Below the pieces are notes generated by a model. That model did no database searches. It saw nothing but the letters and a program-made list of their open reading frames with translations, and was not told the DNA's origin. From Plantago ovata (taxonomy: Eukaryota > Streptophyta > Magnoliopsida > Lamiales > Plantaginaceae), in contig CM051455.1 of NCBI GenBank assembly GCA_028274465.1, positions 56,934,738 to 56,998,737 of the forward strand: 64,000 nucleotides of DNA. The letters run 5' to 3'. Below, in pieces: positions 1 to 11,366 of this stretch; position 1 is the first letter of the stretch; every line of letters begins with the position of its first letter. The translations under genes and the position numbers were made by a program.

Positions 1-1298
1 CACAAGTAAGTGGTGTTTCTTGGATTATTAAGCTTTGGTCGTTTGTTTTGTATATGAAATAAATTATGTCTACATTCAAGTAAGTACAAACCATTCATAA
101 GAGGAGCATTTTCAATATCAATACCATTATGCGAAAAATAACAATTATTATTGGCAAAACGGAAGGAAAACCCTTCATTGTCTAACATCGGAATGGAAAT
201 AATGTTTCTTACAATTGAAGGAACGAAATAACAATTATTCAGTTCTAAAACAGTGGGTAAATTTAATCTATAAGTTCCAACACGTAGGGCAGCAACGGAC
301 GATCCATTTCCTACGCGTAGATCAATTTCCCTTGGTCTAACCTGTCGGCTATCAATAAGCCCCTGCAAATTGTTACAAATGTGTGAGCCACAAGCAGTAT
401 CCAATACCCAACAATTCGAGTTTTGTGTAGACATATTTATCTCACTGACAAACATACTTTGATGGGAGCCAGATACACCATGCGTCGTCACAACTCCATC
501 AGCAATTGCCTTCGGGCAGTCTCTCTTCCAGTGTCCTTTCTGCTTGCAGTAAAGACACGTCTCCTTCTCCATGTTCACCACCTTCTTCTGATTTCCAGTC
601 TTACGCTTAAAAACTTTAGCCTTAGGTCCAACCTTTGGCTTCTTGTTTTGCTTAGCCTTACCCTTTGAGCCATAGCCCTTAGGGTGAGCCTTCGCAGATG
701 ATCCAACCAGCATAACAAACTTCCTCTTAGGTTGAGCCTGTTCATAGGTCTTAAGCATATTATGGACTTCAGGCAGTTTGGCATTCATATTGTAATTCAT
801 GAAGAATGTGGAATATGAATCCGACAATGATTGAAGGATGATGATGATTGAAACACGGTTCTCAAATTTGATTCCAGTAGTTGCCAGTTTCTCAATGAGT
901 CCAATCATCTTGAGCACGTGTTCAGATACATTCCCTCCTTCAGACATTCTCATTTTGAAGATTTCTCTAAGAAGATCAAATTCAACACTCTTAGAAACAG
1001 TTCCAAAGAGGCTTTTGAGGTGCTCGAGCATTTCATATGGCATCATGTGCTCCATAGTCATTGCAGCTAGCATAACACACTGTGCATTAGCAGCAGCATC
1101 TTTGTGCTTCTGGTGAGCAGCTTTGTCAAACTTAGCAAGCTCAACAACAACAGTAGGAGGAGTGGGGATTGGCTCGTCCAAGACGTACTCAATTTTCTCT
1201 TGCCTAAGCACCAAACGAATGTTACAGATCCAATCCATAAAGTTTGGACCAGTAAGAGTGCATTTCTCCAAGATCATTCTTATGGATAAATTGACCAT
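1..1298 (-). pseudogene. copia gag and start of protease (fossil)
   Basis: On the - strand this reads as a Ty1/copia polyprotein. It has a UBN2-type gag domain near 1,298-700, a CCHC zinc knuckle (CLYCKQKGHWKRDC) near 590-540, and an aspartic protease start with DTACGSH near 400. Gag coats the RNA in virus-like particles and the protease matures the polyprotein. Integrase, reverse transcriptase and RNase H would lie beyond the left edge. The copy is broken. The family assignment rests on domain order and motifs seen directly. Confidence 0.85.
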
Positions 1299-1319
1299 CT
1301 TTTCAGACCTAGAGAAGTA

Positions 1320-3206
1320 AATAAATAAAACTGAAATTAAAACTCAAAAATTAATTTCTACGATCACACTCAGCAACTAAATAAACTAGGACTTTAGCTT
1401 TATTCAGTTCTCACTATTTTCACATACTCCTGACCCCTTTAGAGAGTACGAACCATTATTTTACAATAGTTGTAGTGAGCCAAGATCCATGCTTGCACTA
1501 TTATAGCCCTAGCTATGGCTGATCACTATAATAACCAAACAGGTAGGTCTCCAAACCAATTGTACAATACAACTCTTGGTTGATCAAAACTATTTTGATC
1601 GATGTCCTCAAATTATGCCTGACTCTATGGCGACTCGACATAATTCAAGTAAGTCATAACCATCACACGACACCAACAATGGTCCTATGAAGGCAACTTT
1701 CTTACGACAAACAGAGTAATCACTATGGTGCATATTACCCATGAGATTAGTAAGTCCATTTAACCTTCAATTATGATGGGTGACATCATGCGATTTAATC
1801 GAGACTTAAATTGGTTGGGGAACATTTAAATGGGGTATTTAATCGCTTGACCAAGATCTCTAACATGCATCACATAATAGGTGCCGCCTACCCAAGGCTC
1901 ATGCAATGCGGTCCAACAATTAATGAGTGCCGCCTACTCATACATATCAATTGCGGACTAGAAAGTAATGGGTGCCGCCTACCCATGCATATGACAGATG
2001 CGGTCCGGAAACTAATGGGTGCCGCCTACCCATACAATAAATGCGGACTAACAATATTTAAATACAATATTTAAATAATTAAATTGCTCATGTAGACATT
2101 CAACACATGTGATACAACCAGGTTGGAGCATATAAGTAGTTGTTGTGGATTATTATCATTATATGTAAGTCATAAATCTAATTTATAAATTCTCTAAGAA
2201 TTTCAAAAATATTTAAACAAGTTTTAATAATAATATAATCTTCTAAAGTAATATATTATTATTTAAATGTAGTTTATAAACAATTTATAAACTAATAAAT
2301 ATGTTACTAAATATTATAAATTTATATTTATGTCTCTAATTAAACATTTTAATCACTTTCTAAAAGTATTAATAGGGTTTAAATATAATTTATAAACCAT
2401 TTATAAATTAAATTCTAAAACTCCAGGGGCCCTTTTGAAATTCGCAGAATGATGAAATTAAGTTTCTGGGTCATTTGGACTATTTTCAGAACATTCTAGA
2501 GTCAATTCGCAATACTCAGAAGTTCAGGGGCTTGAGCCCAATAAGACAGAAACTGTCAAATTGGAACACAAGTCCCTGAAGTCTTCCTTCTTGCTCATCA
2601 GAGACCCCCATATTTTCTGAAACTTTTCAATCGAGTCCCTGTAACAAAACAAAGTTTCTAAAACCTTCAATCTTCATCTCAACTCGAATCTAAGGTCCAT
2701 GATCATGTTCTAAACATAATACACCATCCCAGACGAATTCGCAACCATTTAATTTCCCCATAAAAACGAAAATCATTTTTTTTTTTTTAAATCGACCGGG
2801 TTGAACGGAATCCATCCAACCGATTCCGTTTGACCCGATTCATGCTTGCACCATTCTTCCCATGTTCCAGTGACTCTTCTCCATCTAATTTCAGGTCGAT
2901 TCGGGATTCATGTTTACAAAGCTTGAAATCACCATTAATGGAGTTTTCAAGCTCCATAACTCATGAATCTTAAACCATGTTGTTTCTTGAAAGGGACAAA
3001 GGAGAGGAGGTCGAAAACAAGGAAGAAGAATGATGGCGGTGACACGGTGGACGGAGCCAAGCTCCGGTGGAGCACCAGCTCCACCCGCCACTTCCATGGC
3101 CGAAGTGAGGAGGACGAGCTGGGTTCCAAACCCAGTTCTTTCCTCTTCATTTTTTTTAAATTTGATTTTTCCCTTTCTATTTATCTAATAAATGAATCTG
3201 GAAAAA
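1320..3206. other. Leader of the copia element, no gene
   Basis: AT-rich leader between gag and the primer site. It holds a short tandem repeat at 1,881-2,056. At 2,790-3,160 there is a mixed-composition stretch with overlapping short ORFs on both strands that resemble no family I know. I see no further coding signal. Confidence 0.5.
1881..2056. repeat. Four-copy tandem repeat of about 46 bp
   Basis: The core GTGCCGCCTA occurs at 1,881, 1,927, 1,972 and 2,019, so the spacing is 46, 45 and 47 bp. Each unit also carries a GCGGTCC or GCGGACTA block. Copies differ by several bases, so the array is old or was copied imprecisely. It sits in the untranslated leader of the copia element. Confidence 0.85.
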
Positions 3207-3209
3207 TAA

Positions 3210-3863
3210 GACCACCCGCATCAGTGGTTTAAGACTAAAGCCAGTTTAAGGGCTTAAACTGGCCTTAGCCGCGTTTAAGCAGTTTTCGCCCGCATCAGTC
3301 ACTGCTTAAACGCGGTTAAGGCCAGTTTAAGGTCTGCCACGTCATTTTTTTTCAATTTTTTTTATTTTTTTTCAGTTAATGTAAAGAAGAAGGAAGATTT
3401 GTTGTAAAGAATTTCATACGAAATCAAATTAATAGATGGAAATCACAAATATATTACAACAAATATATTACATTAAGTTGTACCAAATTTGGAGTGTTGA
3501 GATTGTTTTGATTTTAATTAAGAATGGAAAAATGAGTTGGATAAGGTGTGAGCAAACATATCCAAGAGTGGTGTCTATTTATAGATCTCGAAAAATTCTA
3601 TCCGTTGGTAAATTTTATTTATTTTTAGCATTTGTATTTTAAAAGTTATGACCGTTTGAAATTTAAACGGAAAAAAAATTAAAAAACAGAAAAAAATTAA
3701 AAAAGGGTGGAGTCCACCACGTGGCGTCAGCCAAGGGTCCGCGGTTAAACCGCGTAAAACGCGGCTTAACTGCGTTTTTGGGCCACTGATGTGGCCCAAA
3801 AACGCGGTTAAGCCGCGTTTTACGCGGTTTAACCGCGCTTACCTCCTGCTGATGCAGGAGGTC
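3210..3863. mobile_element. Harbinger/Tourist-like MITE rich in hairpins
   Basis: A 654-bp non-coding element with imperfect terminal inverted repeats: GACCACCCGCATCAG at the left and CTGATGCAGGAGGTC at the right. It is flanked by the 3-bp direct repeat TAA (3,207-3,209 and 3,864-3,866). A TAA/TTA target duplication is typical of PIF/Harbinger elements. Both ends hold strong secondary inverted repeats built from variants of CGCGGTTTAAACCGCG. The middle is AT-rich without an ORF of note. Family placement is inferred from the target duplication and TIR layout. Confidence 0.7.
3741..3836. repeat. Near-perfect inverted repeat with 46-bp arms
   Basis: Arms 3,741-3,786 and 3,791-3,836 are complementary at 45 of 46 positions and are separated only by the loop TGAT. 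A matching but shorter hairpin lies at the other end of the same MITE, with arms near 3,270-3,290 and 3,300-3,325. Confidence 0.95.
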
Positions 3864-3902
3864 TAACACACTTTAGTAAAACTCATCTTTCCTTTCTTTA
3901 AA

Positions 3903-4943
3903 GGTATAATTACATTTGATACCCCCACTAAACAATCAATTTGCATCCAAACCCAACTATCGCGGAAAATTACAATAAACTCAAGTCACCGTCCGGTATT
4001 GACTCCGGCGCACTCTCTCTCCTCAAAATGTATCAACCAAACAGGCCATTAACTATTTTATTTTTATTTTTCCTTTTTCTTTCTATTTTATTTCTGTTTT
4101 CTTTTTTTCTTTTTTACTTTTACCTTTTCCTTATTTTTATTAAGAAAACATTAAAAAAAATAATAATAAAAAAATAAACATCATTTCTCCGGGAAGAACC
4201 AAGCAGTACGACTCCCCGAGCAGGCCAGCACTGATATTGATGAGGCCCTCAATCTTGAGATTCACTTTATGGTCCGAAAAGCTTTGCATCTTTGATCGAA
4301 TATGCAACATGTGATTATTAAGTCAGATGCAACATCTTTGATCGAAGACGAAATCCAAATGGGGCGGCGTTTTATGGACATTGTGTTAGTGGGAACGATC
4401 AGAACAGGTGTCAATCTTTACAATCGGAGCTCTCCAGTTCCGATCGAAACTGGAAAGCTCCGATTGGAGCTCTGTACAGCTCCCATCGGAGCTGTTCCAG
4501 TTCCGATCGATCGGAACTCATTTATTATTTATTTATTTTTCTTTAATAAAGAAAAAAAGAAATGAAAATAAAATAAAATTTGGTACTCATTTTGAAATTC
4601 AATTTTATAGAGGTTTGTTTTAAAATAATTTTGTAAACTATTTTGAAGTATATTTAAATTATATGGGTTAATTTCTAAATAGTTTGTGTTAATATTGTAA
4701 AAATTAAAACATTTGGGGTAAGTTTGTAATAAACAAAACTTCATGTTGTTTGGATTAATTCAGAATTTGAAATTCCGGCAGGGGCGAAAATGTCATTTCC
4801 AGGGCTTAGAGCGTCGAAAGTCAAAGTCGTGGGTTAATATGTAATTATGCTTATATAACAGAGGAGGATTACGTAATAAAAAATATAGATGGATTAATCT
4901 GTAATAGCTGAAAATAACAAGGGTACCAAATGTAATAGCCACC
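3903..4943. mobile_element. Unclassified TIR element with GAGCT-rich centre
   Basis: Ends are inverted: GGTATAATTACATTTG at the left and the complement of GGTGGCTATTACATTTG at the right. No clear target duplication is seen. The interior is non-coding. It holds an AT-rich stretch, a tail of unique sequence, and an array of short palindromes (4,425-4,515) based on GCTCCGATCGGAGCT. It resembles in layout the element copies near 26,117 and 36,846, whose ends also carry TTACATCT. The superfamily is not clear and a Mutator-like origin is only a guess. Confidence 0.5.
4425..4515. repeat. Array of GAGCTC/CGATCGGA palindromes
   Basis: The array repeats TCCGATCG, GGAGCT and AGCTCC in both orientations. 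Similar arrays lie at 35,930-36,150 and 50,578-50,775 in otherwise unrelated surroundings. Confidence 0.75.
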
Positions 4944-5046
4944 AATTAAAGAATCTCAAAAGATTAAACACAAACATACATATAATAATCCACAACAATA
5001 ACAAAATTATATTAAATATAAACGAATATAGTCATCAATCAGCCTA

Positions 5047-5058
5047 GCTCTGATGCCA
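5047..5058 (-). promoter_or_regulatory. Primer-binding site of the copia element
   Basis: On the - strand this reads TGGCATCAGAGC, one base from the plant copia consensus TGGTATCAGAGC that pairs with the 3' end of initiator tRNA-Met. It lies one base from the LTR edge, as expected. Confidence 0.85.
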
Positions 5059-5059
5059 C

Positions 5060-7229
5060 TGTTAGAATTGGTGAGAAAATTTGCCTCAAAGGCTAAGCAG
5101 CGGAAGTTTTAAAATTTCATTTCTCACTAAACTGATATGACTATATTACGTTTATTTAGCTAGAAGATGATTACTTACGTGTCTTCCAACAGAGATACAA
5201 ATTCACCACCTATCTGTTCGTCAATCTCCAGACAGAGCCTTGCAATTTCTTCGTATGGTAACTGGATCTCTTCTTCTTCTTCAAAGAAATCTACTTCAAT
5301 GAAATCTCCAAGATGGCTCATCAATAGGCTTGATTGTTTCCTTCAACCTTGGTATCCACGGGCAGTGTTTTCTACCAAGAACGCTAGGAAGTTCTTTTTG
5401 TGTGTTTTGAGCTCTGGAGAGAATATTAAGTTTTCTAATCTCTTTGAATAATATTCTACGTGTGTTGGAATAAAGACTTATTATCTTTCTTTCTGATTTA
5501 GTCAGTTAGTTAGTTCTAAAATCACGTATGATTTTTACCAAGTAAATCTAATTTGACTAGGATACTTCAAAAGTCCACAACTAACTAACAAACAAATAAG
5601 AAAATAAATATCTCAGTCAAAATAAGAGAGAAGAGCTAAAGCACGTGGGACAGCTGAAAAGCTGTCCCATTTTGTCCTCTCTGGCGCGTGTTGCACGCGC
5701 CAGTGTTGGACTTGTCTGGCGCGTCATGCGCGCGCCAACATTCCAACAATCAGCTGGGCCGGCTGGCCCAGTTGTTTGTTAGTTGTTTGTTGGGCTTTAA
5801 GCCCAGCTTTCAACTCTTAGCCCTTTTTCTCTTTTCGGGCTTCATTTCAATTCCGCCTAAATGCACAAGTGTTCAATTAATTAATTAAATCCAATTTAAG
5901 TCAATTAATTATATTTCTAAAATATATTCCACATATAATAAATTAATATTAATCTGATTAATAATAATTCTATTATATTTATGTATAGTGATTTAATATT
6001 AATCTAATTAATAATTAACTCAATATACAAATCTCATTTGTAGAAACACCACCTTGATGTGTGACCTATAGGGCCTTGCATATTAAGCAACAATCTAATT
6101 AAGGTCATAATAAATTCCTAGACAATTTATCAGACAATTAATATGCAAGGAACGTTCGCGAGGAAAAGCAAACCACCTGTAGCGTAGAGTACTTTGATGA
6201 TACGGTCCCTTCATCCTCGAATACTCTAATGAGTCTAGAATATGGTTATGCGTCTATTCTAATAACTTCATCCATTGTCTCTCAATCTTATTAGTCGATC
6301 TATGAATTATGTCCAAACACCATTTTGACATATTCACATACGGTGGCCATCGGTTTTGTGATCGCACGAAATATGAGAAGTGAGTATTCTCTCCTTATAT
6401 CTATTACGGAGGAATGAGTCCTATCTTGGCCCAATCACTCACACCATATGCTTCCTAACATACCCAACGTATGTCGTATCTACCCTACTTTAAGAGTGCA
6501 AGCGTTGCGCATGGTCAAAGTATATTATTCCACATATGATGTAGTATTGGCCTCAAGTCTAAGGACTACTAACATCACCCTACACACCGATACTACCATG
6601 GACACTTAAATAGATTTACCAAATGGTTTCTCGGTTGGGTATGCCAACACTCTCCAAAGTGTTCATATGCTCATTATGAATAACCAAGATCATTCGTAGT
6701 AGTGAGACCTACTACATCCTCGAAGGATCTAATGCAGCATATGCTAGCTTCAATCGCATCATTGATATCCCGTATCTCTATGACCTTCAGCTAGTGGCTT
6801 ATTTTAGGACTTAATTATTGACACACAAGCTCCCACTAACTTGGTGATTACCTTAAGTCCTTGGGAACATTTTATTGAATAATTCAAACAACCAAATAAT
6901 ATATTCATAAAATGTAATGCCAATTGTATTTAATAATGTATAAATAAATGAACATAAATAAATAACAATAACTGAATGTGATCAAGTACATATCGTCCCT
7001 ATCGTAGGTTGTCTCTAGGACATATATACTTTCAAAGTCGTCCCTCCGGTCTGATGTTCGACAGACCGGACACGAGGTACTAATCCTCCCTCTAGTCTCT
7101 TTCAGGTACAAGGAAGCTACATGAAGGATTCCTATTCTCTTCAGAGGAAGACTACATGAAGAAGACCTAAATAGTTTCTTGTGACGATCCATTATGAACT
7201 TAAGAAGAAGTACGAATTACCCTTCAACA
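5060..7229 (-). repeat. 5' LTR of the copia element
   Basis: The LTR is 2,170 bp and runs TGTTAG...TTCAACA on the + strand. The inner edge is fixed by the primer-binding site. The outer edge is fixed by the junction with gypsy LTR sequence at 7,230. Short ORFs inside (for example 6,905-7,192) are chance. Only one LTR is in the window, so no age can be given. Confidence 0.8.
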
Positions 7230-7431
7230 GTCACGGTGCTCAAACGTGATCCAAATGCATCCAAAATGCTGCGTTTGAGCTCGATTTCACCATTTTGTAC
7301 CTAAACACCTGAGAAATGCAAAACAAATAAAAGGTGACACTATTCTACAAAAATTACCAACAAAACTAAGCTTAAAGATAGCAAAAGAAGGTAAAAAAGA
7401 CTAAATGAACGTGTCAAAAATACGTTCATCA
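7230..7431 (-). repeat. Remnant of the 3' LTR of gypsy element 1
   Basis: These 202 bases match 20,003-20,204 closely, and both end in CGTTCATCA. The rest of this LTR is displaced beyond the left edge by the copia insertion. The flanking inner bases on the - strand (GGTTTGGGGAGTT) form the polypurine tract. Confidence 0.9.
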
Positions 7432-8230
7432 AACTCCCCAAACCAAACATTTGCTTGTCCTCAAGCAACTACTACCTAAATGCAACACAAAAAGGAGTCT
7501 CATGCCAAGCAAGAATAACTAATCTATTGTATTTACCAAGTGCTTATGAACAAAGACCATACAAATCATAACATGCAAGTAGGTTGAAGAATACCTCGAT
7601 TGAATCTATACACATTCCCATGTGCACTTTGTTAAACGAAGGAGTCTCTCGTAACATTCTCTACCTAGACCTGGTCAATGACAACACAATGATGCACATT
7701 ATCATACTATGGTTGCCCCGTGCCTATGAAACCGAGGGCTTAACACTGTTCACCAAGTGAGACTTTTTCTCAAGAGAGAGCGAACCAATTAATACTGACT
7801 CTCATCAAACGAAGCAGGGTTCCCTAAACGACAACACTCCCCTATTCTACCCGACTCTCAAAGAAAGACTGTTCACCACTTCCTGAATGGCAGGACGATG
7901 GTGGTCTAGAACAGGCCTTGGACTAGGCGACACGAAACACAAGGAAGAATTTACAACTCGATACTAAACAACTACAAAAGCTGAAAAATATATACAACGC
8001 TTTACAAGACTGATTTTTGGCTTGCTTTTGGCCCTTCTTTTGCTTTCTTTTGGGTCTTATTATTTATTTCTATTTTTTTTTCTTTTTGTTTTCTTCTCTT
8101 TTTTTTTTTCAGTTTCTTCCCTTTTTTTCTTTTTTTATTTTTTTCTCTCTCTCTCTGTGTTTTTTTTTATATATGGCAAGCAGCAGTAGTAACGAAAAGA
8201 AATAACAAAAACTCTACAACGACCTCCCCA

Positions 8231-8383
8231 AACCTATTCGAAAGAATAGGTTGGAGCACAAACTCACAAGAAAAAGAAAAGAAAAAAAAAACACTTTACA
8301 ACGAACTTTACATGACTCAAAAAGACGAAAGACAAGAACAACAACGGTAACCCCCTCCCCAAACCTATTCGTTAGAATAGGTT
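8231..8383 (-). repeat. Two hairpins each beside a purine tract (element 1)
   Basis: AACCTATTC and GAATAGGTT form 9-bp stems at 8,231-8,252 and 8,362-8,383, with 4-base loops GAAA and GTTA. On the element's sense strand each hairpin is followed at once by GGTTTGGGGAGG-like purines, much like the true polypurine tract beside the LTR. Element 2 has the same pair at 29,091-29,226. Between the pair and the LTR is a long T/C-rich tract (8,060-8,175). Confidence 0.85.
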
Positions 8384-8498
8384 TCAAACAAAGGATCACA
8401 CACCTCACTCTACCTCCTTCCTAGGCATTTAGCAATCTCAAAAGCAAGGTGAAGAACTTGTTTACAGAAATGGTAGTATTAAATCAAATATACGCATC

Positions 8499-9243
8499 AT
8501 GTGCAGTTTCTTCAGCACCCGTTGTGTAGAGCAAAATCCTATAGTGGCGGATGACACAATTGAGGACATGCTTAGGGAGGCCCTAGTCTCCGAATTTCCA
8601 ACATGGTTCAAAGAGCATGTACAGAACCCGGCCAACAAAATAACATGTCCTTACTTAAGAGCACTAGCAAGTGGACCTGGGAGAAGATACTCTTCCTTCC
8701 CATCTTACATTGTAAATGGACTTAGGGTTCAACAGTAGTGAGTGTGGATCGACAGATGCTACAGTTAATGGTGGGGTTCGTGTCTTGGGGAAAGACATAG
8801 GTGATGATGTCTACGATTACTATGGGAAGCTTAGGCGTATTATTCGCCTTGAATATCCCGGAATACCTTTGAAAAGAACAATGTTGTTTGATGTTGATTG
8901 GTATGATCCCACTGATGTAGGCACCAGGAGGCTTGAGGAGTATGTTATGGTGGAGATAAACTATAAGAAGAAGTACAAAGTGTACGAACCATTTATCTTG
9001 GCAAGTCAAGCACTTCAAGCTGTATTTCTTCAGTTTCCTACCTTGAAAAAGGATAAGGGCGATTGGTTAGCTGCTGTACCTATAAATGCTAGATCCAAAG
9101 TTGAGTATGTGGAGAAGGACGAGTCAATTAACAACTCGTACCAAGAAGAAGATGTCGATGGTCAGGCTAGAAAACCTGTACAGGCTACAGTAGAAATTAT
9201 TCAACTGCATGATGATGTTTTCATTGACTTACAACCAGAGTAG
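8499..9243 (+). pseudogene. C-terminal end of CACTA TNP2 transposase (DUF4216)
   Basis: This is the last part of a TNP2-like transposase. It starts with FPTWFKEHV and GLRALA-like residues (LRALASGP), passes VNGLRV, and continues in another frame with DYYGKLRRIIRLEYPG and LFDVDWYDP, which are hallmarks of DUF4216. In the family TNP2 cuts and joins the element ends. Here the catalytic core upstream is absent. A frame change and some missing codons fall near 8,715-8,745 between the two readable pieces. The second piece (8,716-9,243) ends in an acidic tail. Non-functional as it stands. Confidence 0.8.
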
Positions 9244-9631
9244 ATTATAGAGGGTACGTGAATTAGTACTAGGTAGTTAGATTAGACTTAGATTAGACTT
9301 ATCTATCAGGCATATAATAAAAAAATGTTCATTACTTTATCTCTTCGATGAAAAGATACGTTAGCCGCCGCAATGTACTAAACTTCTATTGGTCAGGTTT
9401 AGTATTCAAATATGTCAGAACGTACACTGAGGATTCCCTTACTTGAGGTTGGAAAGCCAACTGACTTTTGGGAGTTCCGCCCAAAGAGTGGATGCCGAGT
9501 CCCCTTCATGATGTTTGGGAGTCCTACTGGCGTGACCACCCGAATGTCTAGTGTCGTTCCTTGCTATATCTCTGATTGTACATGTTTTATATTCAATTGT
9601 GTATGTACTAACACGGATCTTTGTATTGCAG

Positions 9632-11366
9632 ATGCCACGACCCAGGAGGCCACGTTACCTGACCCCGTAGTCCCAGAGGGATGATACCGACGGAGAGGAC
9701 ACCGTGCAGGGCTCCCCTACTGTTTTAGGGACTCCACCTGGGTCGAGCAGGGGATCGACTCCTCATTCCTCCCTCCACGACCCGTGGGCCCACGTTCCAG
9801 ACGACGGTTGTCCCTTTCAAAGGCCGGAAGATGGTCTTATGTGGAATGGTCGCCCTGTCCTTTACCCCAATGGAGAGAAGTAAGTATTAGGCATTAACTG
9901 ATTTACGAACTTTTAATATATATATACCGAACTAACCTTGTCACTATTGACTTACCTGTTCTTCACAGGTTGTATGGGGAGCACGCTGCTAAAGTACTCA
10001 GTGCGATAATACGGAACAGAATGGTCCCACCGCAAGAGGGTGGGAGCCAGTGGCATTGCATCCCGGACCAAATTAAGGGAGAGCTCTTCGAGGAGCTGAG
10101 GGTGAGTTAATAATCGTACATTAATTACCTAATTGTTTGTGTTGTGAGTGGTATGTTAGCCACTTTGTGTGAGTGGTATGTTAGCCACTGTACTTGGGTG
10201 ATATGTTAGTCACCATTGTTTTAGTGAAATATAGGACAATGTGAGTGGTATGTTAGCCACTGAACTTGGGTGATATGTTAGTCACCGATATACCTGAATA
10301 GATGTTGTTTTCCCTTGTTATATATCTGATACATGTTAGCTCCCCTTGTTATACTTGAATGTTTTTAAGTATTCACCAACGTATGTGTTTCGATGTTTAT
10401 TTGTAATTGTGTAGAAAGAATTCTTCCTTCCGAAAGCATTGCTGATGGATCTCTGGTGGAGCTTCAACTCTCACGGTAGTGCCCTTTACAAGTGCATGGT
10501 TCATAACCTGAAGAAACTGTGGATAAAAAAACGTCCACGTACCGGTGATTGGCCCGGAGATGAAATTTGGGAGGCGTGGAAGGTGTATTGGGCTAACGAG
10601 AGAGTCCAGGCGCAGGCTGACCAGAACACTGAGAACAGGAAGAAGCAGCCGAATGATGGGACACGTACCCTGGTGACACACCATTTTGGCTCTGAGTCAA
10701 TCGCTACCGCACATGTGAGGCAGAAGGTAAATGTATTAACTTTGTGAATTCATCATTATTATACTTATTATTTACTTGCATTTCGAACTTTCAAACTAAG
10801 TATATGATGCTTTCATGCATGTGTCATTCAGTTGAAGGATAACCAGAGTCTCCTATTCACCTTGTTCTCGAGATCTCAGAAGGCCAAGAACGGACAGTGG
10901 TTGTGTGACGAGGCCACAACAATTGCGGTAAGTTCAAGAATACATGTGTTTATTAAATACTGATGATTTCATAACTAATTAATTAACAACATAACTAACA
11001 CCTTATACTCTTGATTTATAATTTCAGACGGCCTACGAGGACAGGATTCGTGATCAGGATCTCACTGTTGAGGAAATGAATGACATTTTCCTCGAGGTGA
11101 ATCCTCCAGACGAGAAGGGCCGTCGCTTGGGACTGGGGAGTGCAGCAGCCGTCCCTGAATTGGACTCGAGGCCGACTCGTCGTTCCCGTGCCAGTACATC
11201 TTCATCATCTTCAGCAGCAGCTTCCGCTCGAGAGCAGGCCCTCTTACTTCAGTTGCAGGAGAGGGATGAGGAGGTGAAGAGACTAGCTGCGCAGAAGGCA
11301 CAATATGGTACTATGTTTGCTGAGCTGTATGCGAAGCTGGGGATGGATCCACCTCCCTTTCCATGA
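9632..11366 (+). pseudogene. CACTA TNP1-like protein gene (Transposase_24), five exons
   Basis: Exons 9,632-9,879, 9,969-10,101, 10,415-10,726, 10,832-10,927 and 11,028-11,366 all join in phase at GT-AG sites and give 375 residues. The central part (exons 2-4) matches the plant Ptta/En/Spm family domain, with GSQWHCIPDQIKGELFEEL, GDEIWEAWKVYW and FTLFSRSQKAK. The C-terminus has a serine run and a leucine/glutamate coiled coil (LQLQERDEEVKRLAAQKAQ). In the family such proteins bind subterminal repeats and assist TNP2. One in-frame TAG lies at 9,668-9,670 in the N-terminus. Everything else is open, so the copy is young or was recently active. The start codon follows a possible acceptor (TTGCAG), so an upstream exon may exist. 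Confidence 0.75.
10147..10286 (+). repeat. Five hairpins with one shared loop in TNP1 intron 2
   Basis: Units at 10,147-10,164, 10,172-10,189, 10,197-10,214, 10,244-10,261 and 10,269-10,286 all have the 8-base loop TATGTTAG. Three have the stem AGTGG/CCACT and two have GGTGA/TCACC. Stem bases change on both sides together. The whole array is inside the intron between the second and third TNP1 exons. Confidence 0.9.

Larger units (their letters stand above)
1..7229 (-). mobile_element. Ty1/copia LTR retrotransposon, 5' part only
   Basis: Fossil element reading right to left and running off the left edge. Its parts in order are the 5' LTR (5,060-7,229), a primer-binding site, a long leader, then gag and the start of protease. 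The leader is unusually long because it holds two later insertions (3,210-3,863 and 3,903-4,943). The LTR ends form the inverted pair TGTT/AACA. To the right of the LTR the sequence passes directly into the last 202 bases of a gypsy LTR, so this element inserted into that LTR. The rest of that LTR and the copia 3' end should lie left of the window. The gag-protease part is broken, with several breaks. Confidence 0.85.

Noticed and set aside
8017-8205. Phenylalanine-rich ORF (also 28,901-29,137)
   Set aside because: Translation of T/C-rich tracts in the 3' region of the pol-less gypsies.
10147-10286. Regularly spaced repeats that could suggest a CRISPR array
   Set aside because: Units are only 18 bases, spacing is uneven, there are no spacers of constant length, and they sit in an intron of a plant transposon.
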